Shown here: positions 27,060-35,533 of the stretch, piece after piece
Numbering within the stretch: the stretch's first letter is position 1
Layout of the letters: each line of letters starts with the position of its first letter
Notes under the pieces: model-generated
What the model was told of the DNA's origin: nothing
Seen by the model: only the letters and a program-made list of their open reading frames with translations
Databases searched by the model: none
Made by a program: the position numbers and the translations under genes
Origin: Planctomycetota bacterium
Lineage (GTDB): Bacteria; Planctomycetota; Phycisphaerae; Sedimentisphaerales; Anaerobacaceae
Assembly: GCA_019456145.1 (NCBI GenBank)
Contig: VRUL01000001.1
Span: forward strand, 310,001 to 374,000
Direction: 5' to 3'
DNA: 64,000 nucleotides

Positions 27060-27587
27060 ATGATAGATTTTGAAAAATGTCAACTCACGCATTACCCGGC
27101 TGACGTTTTGGTAAGGCCGGCCTCACCAGTTGAGAAAATAGACGATAATATCCGTCAGTTGGTAGAGAAAATGATCGATATTATGCTCAAAAACAAAGGA
27201 ATCGGCCTGGCGGCGCCACAGGCTGGCGTGCCACTGCGGCTGTTTATCATTTCGCTCGATGGAGACAGAAACGCCGTAAAAGTTTATATAAATCCAACCG
27301 TCACACCGATCGGTGACCTGGATGACGTGGAAGAGGGCTGTCTCTCGGTGCCCGGAATTTACACTAATATTCGACGATACAAAAAATGCAAAGTTACTGC
27401 CACTAACCTCGACGGCACGGAATTTAACCAGGAAGCTGAAGGCCTGTATGCAAGGGCGCTGCAGCACGAAAATGACCATATCAACGGCGTTACTATCGTC
27501 AGCCGTATGGGACAGGCCGCTAAAATCGCACGCAGAAAGCTGCTTAAAAAACTTAGAGATGAGCACGAAAACAAGCGTGAAACATGA
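27060..27587 (+). CDS. def: Peptide deformylase
   Basis: 175-aa metalloenzyme that removes the formyl group from new proteins. Motif 1 is GIGLAAPQ (47-54), motif 2 is EGCLSVP with metal ligand Cys94, and motif 3 is HENDH with His136 and His140. The third motif reads HENDH rather than the usual HExDH with hydrophobic x, still consistent with function. It is followed by fmt and rsmB on the same strand, the classic deformylase-formyltransferase neighbourhood. Confidence 0.95.
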   Translation: MIDFEKCQLTHYPADVLVRPASPVEKIDDNIRQLVEKMIDIMLKNKGIGLAAPQAGVPLRLFIISLDGDRNAVKVYINPTVTPIGDLDDVEEGCLSVPGIYTNIRRYKKCKVTATNLDGTEFNQEAEGLYARALQHENDHINGVTIVSRMGQAAKIARRKLLKKLRDEHENKRET

Positions 27588-27642
27588 ATCTTGAAATCTC
27601 GATACACGATACTTGAGAATCGAGAATCGAACTTCGGGTATT

Positions 27643-28605
27643 ATGAAGATAATCTATCTCGGAAGCGGAGAATTCGGCCTTGAATGCCTTAATACTTTGG
27701 CACAATCAGGCCATAGCTTGGAATTCATCGTAACCCAGCCGCCTCGTCAGGCCGGCAGAGGCAGAAAGCCGACGCCTACGCCCGTTGCCCGCTGGGCCGA
27801 TTCACATTCGGTACCTTTTATCGAAACCGACAACGTTAACGCACCGCCGACAATCGAAAAGATAGCAGCTTATCAACTGGATGTTACTGTAGTAATTGCG
27901 TTTGGCCAAAAAATCGGCAGCGAGATAATCAATCTGTCCCCAAAAGGTGCTATAAATGTACACGCCTCACTGCTTCCGAAATATCGCGGGGCTGCGCCTA
28001 TAAACTGGGCCATTATCGAAGGTGAAAAACAAACCGGCATAAGTATAATCACATTAGCTGAAAAAATGGACGCCGGCGACATCTTAACTCAGGCAACAAC
28101 CGATATTGGAGCAGACCAAACAGCGGGCTTACTTCATGACAGACTGGCCCAAATCGCCGCACCGCTGTTGGTAAAAACGATAGACGACATCGCCAACGGC
28201 ACAGCCGTCTATTGCCAACAGGACCATTCAAAGGCTACTTTGGCGCCGAAACTTAAAAAATCCGATGGTTTTCTGGATTTTAACGAGCCGGCCGAGCTGC
28301 TCCAAAGAAAGATACGAGGCTTTTGGCCCTGGCCCGGCGCTTCGGCAGTCTATATCTCCAAAAAAACCGAATCCGCCAAAGGCGGACTGCGGGTAACAAT
28401 AGCAATGGCAGAGGTAGTACAGGCATCAAGCCAGGCTCAACTGCCCCCCGGAACGTTCGATGAAAACCTAAATGTAATTTGCGGCCAACACGCCTTGAAG
28501 ATTACAGAAATCAAACCGACTGCTTCTCACCTTATGCACTTCAGGGATTTCGTCAACGGTCACCATACCCAGGCTGGTGACTGCTTTATTAAGATAGAGC
28601 AATAG
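27643..28605 (+). CDS. fmt: Methionyl-tRNA formyltransferase
   Basis: 320-aa enzyme that formylates initiator Met-tRNA. The start is ATG 27643 (MKIIYLGSGEFG); an upstream TTG lies in repeat sequence and is unlikely. The formyl-transfer core contains NVHASLLPKYRGAAPINWAI, with the conserved Asn and His, and the later Asp in MDAGDIL. A C-terminal tRNA-binding domain follows. It lies between def and rsmB. Its leader (27594-27640) carries a copy of the TCGAGAATCGA simple repeat. Confidence 0.95.
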   Translation: MKIIYLGSGEFGLECLNTLAQSGHSLEFIVTQPPRQAGRGRKPTPTPVARWADSHSVPFIETDNVNAPPTIEKIAAYQLDVTVVIAFGQKIGSEIINLSPKGAINVHASLLPKYRGAAPINWAIIEGEKQTGISIITLAEKMDAGDILTQATTDIGADQTAGLLHDRLAQIAAPLLVKTIDDIANGTAVYCQQDHSKATLAPKLKKSDGFLDFNEPAELLQRKIRGFWPWPGASAVYISKKTESAKGGLRVTIAMAEVVQASSQAQLPPGTFDENLNVICGQHALKITEIKPTASHLMHFRDFVNGHHTQAGDCFIKIEQ

Positions 28606-28606
28606 A

Positions 28607-29983
28607 ATGGCCGGCCACAGCAAAAAAACCGCACGAGAAATTGCAACGGCTGTCTTAAACCGCTTCGACAAAAAACGCCGATACGCCGCTGTCATCTTAA
28701 AAGATTTGCTCCAGCAAACCGACCAAACCCAGCGGGCCACCGACCTTCTCTTCGGCACGATAAGAAATCGAACCGCCATCGATAAGGTAATAGCCGAATT
28801 CTCAGGTCGCCCCCTCGAAAGGATACAACCCAAACTGCTCAACATTATCCGCGTCGCCTCTTTTGAGCTTATCTATTGTCCCCAAACGCCTGAATATTCA
28901 ATCGTCAACGAAGCGGTCAATACTGCCAAAGCCCTCGCACGTAAAAAGCAAATCGGCTTTGTAAATGCCGTCCTCCGCCAAATCACAAGACACATACAAA
29001 ACCGCCAAGTTCCACTATCACAGGCTGACCCCAAAAAAATACTTCCACAAACGCTTTCAACAGGCTGTCAGTTCGATACTGATATTTTAGCCGACCCCCA
29101 GGCTTCGCCCGCTGATTATTTCAGCCTCGCTTTTTCACTGCCCCAATGGCTCATAACCGACTGGCTCAACGAGTTCGGCGCTGAACAAGTCCGTCAAATC
29201 TGCTTTGCAAGTAATCGAAGACCGAGCATCTACATCAGGACAAACACGCTAAAGACCACAACACAGCAATTAGCCGAAAAATTCCACACCGCAGAAGTCG
29301 ACTGTGAAATAGTACCCCTCGATACTCCACGAGAATCCAGTACGATAAGACTTAAAAGCCCCAAAGCGATAGCGGAATTGCCCGGCTTTAAAGAAGGGCT
29401 ATTTACCGTTCAGGACATCACTGCTGCGCTTCCGGTTCGGCTATTGAATCCACAACCGGGATGGACAATCCTCGATCTCTGCGCTGCCCCGGGTACAAAG
29501 ACAACCCAATTGGCTGAGCTTACCGAAGATTCGGCAAAGATTATCGCAACCGATATTGACACTGAGCGCCTAAAATCCGTCAATGAAAATACCACCCGCC
29601 TCGGTATAACCTGTGTCAATATCCTTCAATATGAGCAAATTCGAAATTCTAAATTCGATTGTGTCTTGTTGGACGCTCCGTGCTCAAATACCGGCGTACT
29701 GGCAAAGCGCATCGAGGTCCGCTACAGAGTAAATCCAAAGGCAGTAAAGGAGCTGGCAAAAACACAAACAAGGCTGCTCGCTGATGCCGCGGAAATGCTG
29801 AAACCAAGAGGCAGAATCTGCTACAGCACTTGCAGCATCCAAAATCCAGAGAACAGTCGGCTCATAAAAGACTTTTTGCAGAAAAACTCCGGCTTCGAAC
29901 TCGAATCAGAACGGTTCACCTTGCCATCTGCTGAGGAATTCGACCACGATGGCGGCTACGTCGCAATCATAACGAGAAAGTAG
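28607..29983 (+). CDS. rsmB: 16S rRNA m5C967 methyltransferase RsmB
   Basis: 458-aa enzyme that methylates a cytosine of 16S rRNA. The N-terminal NusB-like RNA-binding domain covers about 1-140. The SAM-binding motif DLCAAPGTKT lies near 288-300. The two cysteines of the RNA m5C mechanism are Cys359 in DAPCSNTG and Cys409 in YSTCS. The ATG comes 1 nt after the fmt stop, so translation is probably coupled. Confidence 0.93.
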   Translation: MAGHSKKTAREIATAVLNRFDKKRRYAAVILKDLLQQTDQTQRATDLLFGTIRNRTAIDKVIAEFSGRPLERIQPKLLNIIRVASFELIYCPQTPEYSIVNEAVNTAKALARKKQIGFVNAVLRQITRHIQNRQVPLSQADPKKILPQTLSTGCQFDTDILADPQASPADYFSLAFSLPQWLITDWLNEFGAEQVRQICFASNRRPSIYIRTNTLKTTTQQLAEKFHTAEVDCEIVPLDTPRESSTIRLKSPKAIAELPGFKEGLFTVQDITAALPVRLLNPQPGWTILDLCAAPGTKTTQLAELTEDSAKIIATDIDTERLKSVNENTTRLGITCVNILQYEQIRNSKFDCVLLDAPCSNTGVLAKRIEVRYRVNPKAVKELAKTQTRLLADAAEMLKPRGRICYSTCSIQNPENSRLIKDFLQKNSGFELESERFTLPSAEEFDHDGGYVAIITRK

Positions 29984-30048
29984 TTGCTTAAGCTGCTTCT
30001 GTTATTACAATGAACCAATAGAAGCTCTTAATCATAAGGCCCTCTGAT

Positions 30049-30957
30049 ATGAACGCCGTATTACTTGATAATGTCTGTAAATCTTTCGGAAAGCTCAACG
30101 CTGTGGACAACTTGAGTGTTCAGGTCTCCGTGGGCAGGGTCTATGGTTTCCTGGGGCCGAACGGTGCCGGCAAAACAACAACCATTCGCATGATTATGAA
30201 TATCATACGCCCCGACAGTGGACACATCGAAATATTAGGGGATGGTCAGATTGAGCAGGTAAAAAGCCGAATTGGCTATATGCCCGAGGAGCGGGGACTC
30301 TATCGAAAAATGACCGCTCGTAAGGTCCTGACATATTTTGGCGCGATAAAGGGTGTCAATGACAAGGAGCTTGCTCAGCGGGTACCGCAATGGCTCGATA
30401 GGGTGGAGTTGGCCGACTGGGCTGACAAGAAAGTGGAGGAACTCTCACGAGGAATGCACCAGAAGCTCCAGTTTGCGGTCACTGTCATAAACAATCCGGA
30501 GCTTGTCATTCTTGACGAGCCGTTTTCAGGCCTCGACCCTTTGAACCAGGACTTGATAAAAAACATCATTCTTGAAATGCGTAATGAGGGTAAAACAATA
30601 ATCTTTTCCACGCATGTAATGCACGAGGCTGAGAAGCTTTGCGACTTCATCCTTCTTATTAACAAGGGCAAACTGATATTGGATGACACACTCGACAATG
30701 TCCGTTCCCGGCAAAGCGCCCATACGGTCAGCGTCGAGCTTGAGGGAGATACCGCCTTCGTTGAAAACCTGCCAATGGTAACAGCGGTAAAATCTGAAGG
30801 TAATCGCCTGGATGTTACTCTGGCTGATGCAGATACACAAGAGTTTCTAAAAGCCCTTATGCAGCGCGCACGCGTGCGGGCCTTTGAGGTAAAGGTGCCA
30901 TCCCTGCATGAAATCTTCGTTAACCTGGTTGGAGCAAGCGATGCAGAGGATTCTTAA
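30049..30957 (+). CDS. ABC transporter ATP-binding protein, NatA-type
   Basis: 302-aa ATPase of an ABC-2 exporter. It has Walker A GPNGAGKTT, signature LSRGMHQKLQ, Walker B LVILDEPFSGLDP and switch FSTHVMHEAE. The C-terminal part (about 225-300) fits the DUF4162 extension of NatA-like proteins. It overlaps the permease gene by 17 bp. The pair probably exports ions or small molecules; the substrate is unknown. Confidence 0.88.
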   Translation: MNAVLLDNVCKSFGKLNAVDNLSVQVSVGRVYGFLGPNGAGKTTTIRMIMNIIRPDSGHIEILGDGQIEQVKSRIGYMPEERGLYRKMTARKVLTYFGAIKGVNDKELAQRVPQWLDRVELADWADKKVEELSRGMHQKLQFAVTVINNPELVILDEPFSGLDPLNQDLIKNIILEMRNEGKTIIFSTHVMHEAEKLCDFILLINKGKLILDDTLDNVRSRQSAHTVSVELEGDTAFVENLPMVTAVKSEGNRLDVTLADADTQEFLKALMQRARVRAFEVKVPSLHEIFVNLVGASDAEDS

Positions 30958-32212
30958 GATTGCCCGGCGAGAATTCGTTGAAACCGCCAAGACCAAAACT
31001 TTTATTATAGGCGTTCTAATGGCCCCGGTCATCATCGGCGCCATCATTTTCTTTACCAGCCGAATTGCAGGCGATAAAGCCGGCCCGCGACCTCCCATCC
31101 AGGTCGCTGTAACAGACCTCTCCAAGCAACTTGCAGAAAACTTCGAAATCTCTTTCGACGACTACAATAAAGGAAATCCCAATAGGCAATTCCTGCTTCA
31201 GCACCTCGACGCGCAGCAGGATGCCAATGCAGTTCAGATACAGGGCAAGACCAGGCTCCGTAACGATAAGCTCGATGCCTATGTTGTCCTGGATCAAGAC
31301 ATTCTCGAAGGACCCGGCAAAATACGCTTTTATACCCATAAGCCAAAGCCCACAGACTTTGATGCGTACTTGACCATCGAGAATCTTTTCAGAAAGGCCG
31401 TCGAGAATCGGCGCTACCAAATAGAAAAGCTCGACCAGGACCTGATTGCAAAGCTTCGTTACGTCCCGATTGAACGCGTGGAGATTGGATCCGCTGACGA
31501 CAAGGAGCAGATTCAAACACCAATCCAGGGAATAGTGAATATGATGGTTCCGTTCTTTTTTATGTATCTGATTTTTTTGGGAATGGTGGGTACCGGTCAA
31601 CAGATGCTCGGCAGTATAATCGAAGAAAAAGGTTCGAGAATTATCGAGGTCCTGCTCTCGGCAGTCAGTCCTTTTCAATTGATGGCTGGCAAGATTCTGG
31701 GATTGGCCGGGATTGGCATAACCGTTATGGCGCTGTGGTTTGCTGCTGCTTATGCAGCCGCCTGCTGGCAGGGACTGAACGTTGGTGTCACTCCGCAGCT
31801 GATGGTGTATTTTGTGATATATTACATACTTGGCTTTCTTTTCTTCAGCGCCGTCCTCACCGGTATCGGCTCTGTCTGTAACACCATCAAGGAAACCCAG
31901 AGCTTGATGATGCCTGTAATGTTAATCTCCATAATTCCCATGATAGCCTGGTTCAAGCTTGTTCAAAGTCCCAATGGGACGATGGCCAGAGTATTATCGT
32001 TCGTTCCGCCAGTGACACCGATGGTGATGGTATTGCGATTGGCCTCCGGCGCTGACGTCTGGTTTGTAGAGATCGGCGCTTCAATTCTCCTGTTGGCTGT
32101 AGCGGTGCTCGTAGTGACATGGGCCGCGGCTAAGATATTCAGGACCGGAATTTTAATGTACGGAAAAAAACCAGGCTTCTTCGAAATTCTACGCTGGCTA
32201 AGACAAAGCTGA
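30941..32212 (+). CDS. ABC-2 type permease, NatB-like
   Basis: 424-aa membrane permease, starting at ATG 30941 inside the 3' end of its ATPase gene. One helix near the N-terminus (about 22-45) precedes a large extracytoplasmic domain (about 50-190). A C-terminal bundle of about six helices follows, with EEKGSRIIEVLLSAVSPFQL between the first two. This is the NatB/DUF3526-like arrangement. The 17-bp overlap with the ATPase gene argues for a single transporter. Confidence 0.85.
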   Translation: MQRILKIARREFVETAKTKTFIIGVLMAPVIIGAIIFFTSRIAGDKAGPRPPIQVAVTDLSKQLAENFEISFDDYNKGNPNRQFLLQHLDAQQDANAVQIQGKTRLRNDKLDAYVVLDQDILEGPGKIRFYTHKPKPTDFDAYLTIENLFRKAVENRRYQIEKLDQDLIAKLRYVPIERVEIGSADDKEQIQTPIQGIVNMMVPFFFMYLIFLGMVGTGQQMLGSIIEEKGSRIIEVLLSAVSPFQLMAGKILGLAGIGITVMALWFAAAYAAACWQGLNVGVTPQLMVYFVIYYILGFLFFSAVLTGIGSVCNTIKETQSLMMPVMLISIIPMIAWFKLVQSPNGTMARVLSFVPPVTPMVMVLRLASGADVWFVEIGASILLLAVAVLVVTWAAAKIFRTGILMYGKKPGFFEILRWLRQS

Positions 32213-32316
32213 AAACCGTTTTTCGGCCAGGCCGCATCCGTTTTGCCGCTTTCTTCTGGCCGACCTCGGGTGGTAGCCTCAAGCGCAGCTTGGAGATGGT
32301 TTGCAGTCGGCACGCC

Positions 32317-33693
32317 TCACGACCGCTTCCATTTCGGCCCTTCGGCGTCGATTTCAGCGTGCAGTTTAGCTAACGTTTTCTTCATAGCCGCAAGACGCTC
32401 CGGCTCACTTGCAGCGAGATTGTGCTCCTCCGCGATATCTTTGCGCACGTTATACAGCTCGAATTTCGTCATTTTATTATCAGCCAAAATCTTCCAGTCT
32501 CCCTCTCGCATCGCAACCGTCAAAGGCCTGCTCAGCGCCCGGTCATACCGCCAGTAAAGCGGCACCTTCCGCTTGATTCTTTTACCCTTAAAAATCGGCA
32601 TAATACTGGCTCCGTCGATTGCCCTGTCAGTCGGCACGCCGGCACCTGCCATAGCGCAAAGCGTTGGCAAAATATCCGTTCCGTTGACCGGCTCACCGCA
32701 GACGGTTCCCGCTTTGACCTTGCCCGGCCACCGGATAATACCCGGCACGCGAATCCCCCCTTCATACATATGCAGCTTCATACCACGTAGCGGCCCCGGT
32801 GAGCCGAATGACCGGTGCGCCCCACGATAGCGGTCCAGTGTTTCAGGCCCGTTATCGCTGGTGAACATCACAAAAGTTTTGTCACGCAGTTCCATCTCAT
32901 CTAACGTCTTCATCAGCCGGCCGAACTCATGGTCCATCTGCGTAACGTTGCCGTAATAAATCGCCTCTTTCTTGCCCTTGTACATCTCCATAAACCTCGG
33001 CCCCGTTGCGATCGGCTCGTGCGGTGCGTGAAACCACACAAACAAACAGAACGGCTTCGACCGGTCCCATTTATTTTTCAGCCAGTCAATCGCCTCCTGA
33101 ATTATCAGCGCAGAGGAATATCCTTTCATCTTGCCCGCCAGCTCGCCGTTACGTACAAAATTAGCTGGATTCTCGTGCGTTGGCCTGGCGTTGTTCTGCG
33201 TCGAGAACCAGTACTCAAAGCCGTGGTCATTCGGTTGAGGCTGCTCGGGCGAGTTAAACTTACCGTTGCAATGCCACTTGCCGATATGGCACGTCCCATA
33301 ACCTTCTTCTTTCAACAGCGTCGCAACTGTAATCTCTTCTTCTTTAAGGTGCATAGGATTATTGCCGGGGATCCAGTCATAAACTCCGCTGCGGAAGGGT
33401 GTCCGCCCGGTCAGCATTCCAGCACGAGATGGTGAGCAGACCGGGGCCGCGGCATAGCAGTCTGTCAGCTTCATACCCTCGGCAGCTAACTTGTCAAGGT
33501 TCGGTGTTTTGATATGTTGGTGGCCAAAGCAGCTAAGGTCACCATAGCCTAAGTCATCGCACAGTCCTATCACGATGTTTGGTTTATTCCTGTGACTCCC
33601 GCCCGTAAAAGGCTTACTAATGTCCTGGCAACTTTCGAGTGCAAGCGACGCGGCACTAAGACCCAGGCCCTTCAAAAAATTACGTCGATTCAT
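32317..33693 (-). CDS. Tat-exported sulfatase (formylglycine type)
   Basis: 458-aa arylsulfatase-family enzyme that removes sulfate esters, probably from polysaccharides. A Tat signal (RRNFLKGLGLSAAS) is present. The CxPxR motif is Cys86-S-P-S-Arg90, so Cys86 would become formylglycine. Metal ligands include DD at 46-47 and the later TSDNG. Abundant sulfatases are typical of marine Planctomycetota. Cys22 in ESC is a poor lipobox. No maturase gene lies nearby. Confidence 0.92.
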   Translation of the reverse strand: MNRRNFLKGLGLSAASLALESCQDISKPFTGGSHRNKPNIVIGLCDDLGYGDLSCFGHQHIKTPNLDKLAAEGMKLTDCYAAAPVCSPSRAGMLTGRTPFRSGVYDWIPGNNPMHLKEEEITVATLLKEEGYGTCHIGKWHCNGKFNSPEQPQPNDHGFEYWFSTQNNARPTHENPANFVRNGELAGKMKGYSSALIIQEAIDWLKNKWDRSKPFCLFVWFHAPHEPIATGPRFMEMYKGKKEAIYYGNVTQMDHEFGRLMKTLDEMELRDKTFVMFTSDNGPETLDRYRGAHRSFGSPGPLRGMKLHMYEGGIRVPGIIRWPGKVKAGTVCGEPVNGTDILPTLCAMAGAGVPTDRAIDGASIMPIFKGKRIKRKVPLYWRYDRALSRPLTVAMREGDWKILADNKMTKFELYNVRKDIAEEHNLAASEPERLAAMKKTLAKLHAEIDAEGPKWKRS

Positions 33694-34031
33694 TTCTTAT
33701 CCTCCATTGAAGATTGATGACTAAAAGATACTAAACAGCCGTTTCTACATAGTCAACACAAATCGAATCCACAGCTTTTCCACAATAAAAACTTACGTTG
33801 TGCAAAACATGTTCAAAATAAATTTTTTTCGTGCGCAAACTCAATAACAACAGCAACCTCTATAAAGTGGAAAAGAAATTTTCCAAAATGCCATTGATTT
33901 GTCTTCTCGCAGACCAATAATAGCGGGTAGTTAACGTTTGATTTTTAGTTGACTCAAAATCAAGGGATTATTTGACTGATGGAATTAACACTGAAAAATA
34001 TGCAACTATCAATTGGTAGAGGAGAAGATCG
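33694..34031. other. AT-rich region upstream of dnaA; weak origin candidate
   Basis: No ORF. TTTTCCACA at 33776-33784 is one mismatch from the DnaA box consensus, and a similar AATCCACA lies just before it. A/T runs occur nearby. Too few boxes are visible to call an origin, but dnaA-flanking position is suggestive. Confidence 0.25.
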
Positions 34032-35492
34032 ATGCAGGGCACAATCACGGATGAGCAAGCCCGCTCCGCGGCAAACCGGATAAACGCTGTTAACAAAGCT
34101 CTTGCCGAGAACGTTGGACCGCAAAAGTATCGAATTTGGTTTAAGAACTCAACCAAAATGACGCTTGCTGGAGGATACTTAAAAGTTGGTGTTCCTAATC
34201 TTTTCATTGCGAGCTGGATTGAAAATCATTTTTCAAACCAAATCAGCCGCGCCGTTAGAGAAGTTACCGGCAACAGCCCGAAGATTAGCTTTACAATCGA
34301 CCCGGAGCTGTCCGGGACTCAGCGGCGAACTCAACTCGATTCGCAGGCGCAGCTCGTGGAAAAGGCGCAGAATCAGCCAAACGGACACAGAACAAGGTTA
34401 CAAACGGCTTCAACGAAAAGGCTGCACTTCAGTTTGGATACGTTCGTTGTCGGAGCCTCGAATCAACTCGCATACAACGCGGCAAAAGCCGTCGTGGAAG
34501 AAAATAATTGCCCTTTCAATCCGCTGTTTATTCATGGAGGATACGGGGTCGGAAAGACACATCTGCTGCAAGGGATTTGCAATGCAGTCTGTTCGAAACG
34601 CCCCCAAACTAATTGGCTATATCTCTCAGCGGAGGATTTTGTCAATCAGTTTGTGCTGGCCTTGAAGACAAAAAAGCTGGAGGCTTTTAGACGACGAATG
34701 CGACAAACGGATTTGTTGGCAATCGACGACATTCACTTCTTGGCCAGCAAACCGTCGACGCAGGAGGAGTTCATGCACACTTTTAATACAATCAATCTGG
34801 CGGGAAAACACGTCGTCCTGGTCTCTGACGCACATCCGAAGATGATAGGGCAAATCTCGGAAAAACTCGTCAACAGGTTCGTCTCAGGAATGGTCGTAAA
34901 GATTGAAAACCCGGACTTAAACACTCGATGTCAAATCTGCAGACTATACGCAAAAAAACTCGCAACAGAAAACGGCAGGTTGAGAATCGCAAAAAGCATC
35001 CCCGAAAATGTAATACAATACATCGCCGAAAATCTCAGAACAAATGTGAGGGAATTGGAAGGCGCTCTGCTGAAATTAATTGCCTTCTCGGCGCTGCAAA
35101 ACCAGAAAATAAATCTGTCTATGGCACAGGCCGTTCTGGCCGAACACCTGGAAAGGTGTGACCCGATTGTCCATATATCAGACATCGAATCAGCAGTCGC
35201 AACCTATTTCGGAATAACACCTGCCAAGATACACTCCTCCAAGAAAGACAGGACTGTCGCACTCGCACGGCATTTTAGTATGTATCTGACAAGAAAGCAC
35301 ACAAAGATGTCGTTTTCGGAAATAGGAAGATTTATGGGCAATAAAAATCACGCCACCGTGCTTTTGGCATGCAAAAGGATCGAAGGCCTCTTGAAGACCG
35401 ATGCAGAGCTGTACTGGAACGGGCCGGCTGGTAACAAAGTCGCCAAGGCCAGGATCATACTTAAAAATCTTGAGGTGAGCATCTCCAGATAA
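34032..35492 (+). CDS. dnaA: Chromosomal replication initiator protein DnaA
   Basis: 486-aa initiator that opens the replication origin. Domain I covers about 1-90, with a flexible domain II to about 130. The AAA+ domain III has Walker A GGYGVGKT (169-176) and Walker B LLAIDDIHF. Domain IV carries the DNA-binding signature NHATVLLACKRIE. GAGGAG precedes the ATG. dnaN and recF do not adjoin, as in many planctomycetes. Confidence 0.96.
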   Translation: MQGTITDEQARSAANRINAVNKALAENVGPQKYRIWFKNSTKMTLAGGYLKVGVPNLFIASWIENHFSNQISRAVREVTGNSPKISFTIDPELSGTQRRTQLDSQAQLVEKAQNQPNGHRTRLQTASTKRLHFSLDTFVVGASNQLAYNAAKAVVEENNCPFNPLFIHGGYGVGKTHLLQGICNAVCSKRPQTNWLYLSAEDFVNQFVLALKTKKLEAFRRRMRQTDLLAIDDIHFLASKPSTQEEFMHTFNTINLAGKHVVLVSDAHPKMIGQISEKLVNRFVSGMVVKIENPDLNTRCQICRLYAKKLATENGRLRIAKSIPENVIQYIAENLRTNVRELEGALLKLIAFSALQNQKINLSMAQAVLAEHLERCDPIVHISDIESAVATYFGITPAKIHSSKKDRTVALARHFSMYLTRKHTKMSFSEIGRFMGNKNHATVLLACKRIEGLLKTDAELYWNGPAGNKVAKARIILKNLEVSISR

Positions 35493-35533
35493 TACGTGCC
35501 TCGTGATGTGTACCTCGGGATTTGGAGTGTACC

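Noticed and set aside
33694-34031. Replication origin next to dnaA
   Set aside because: Only one or two DnaA-box-like sites are visible; kept only as a weak note. GC-skew over the whole chromosome would be decisive.
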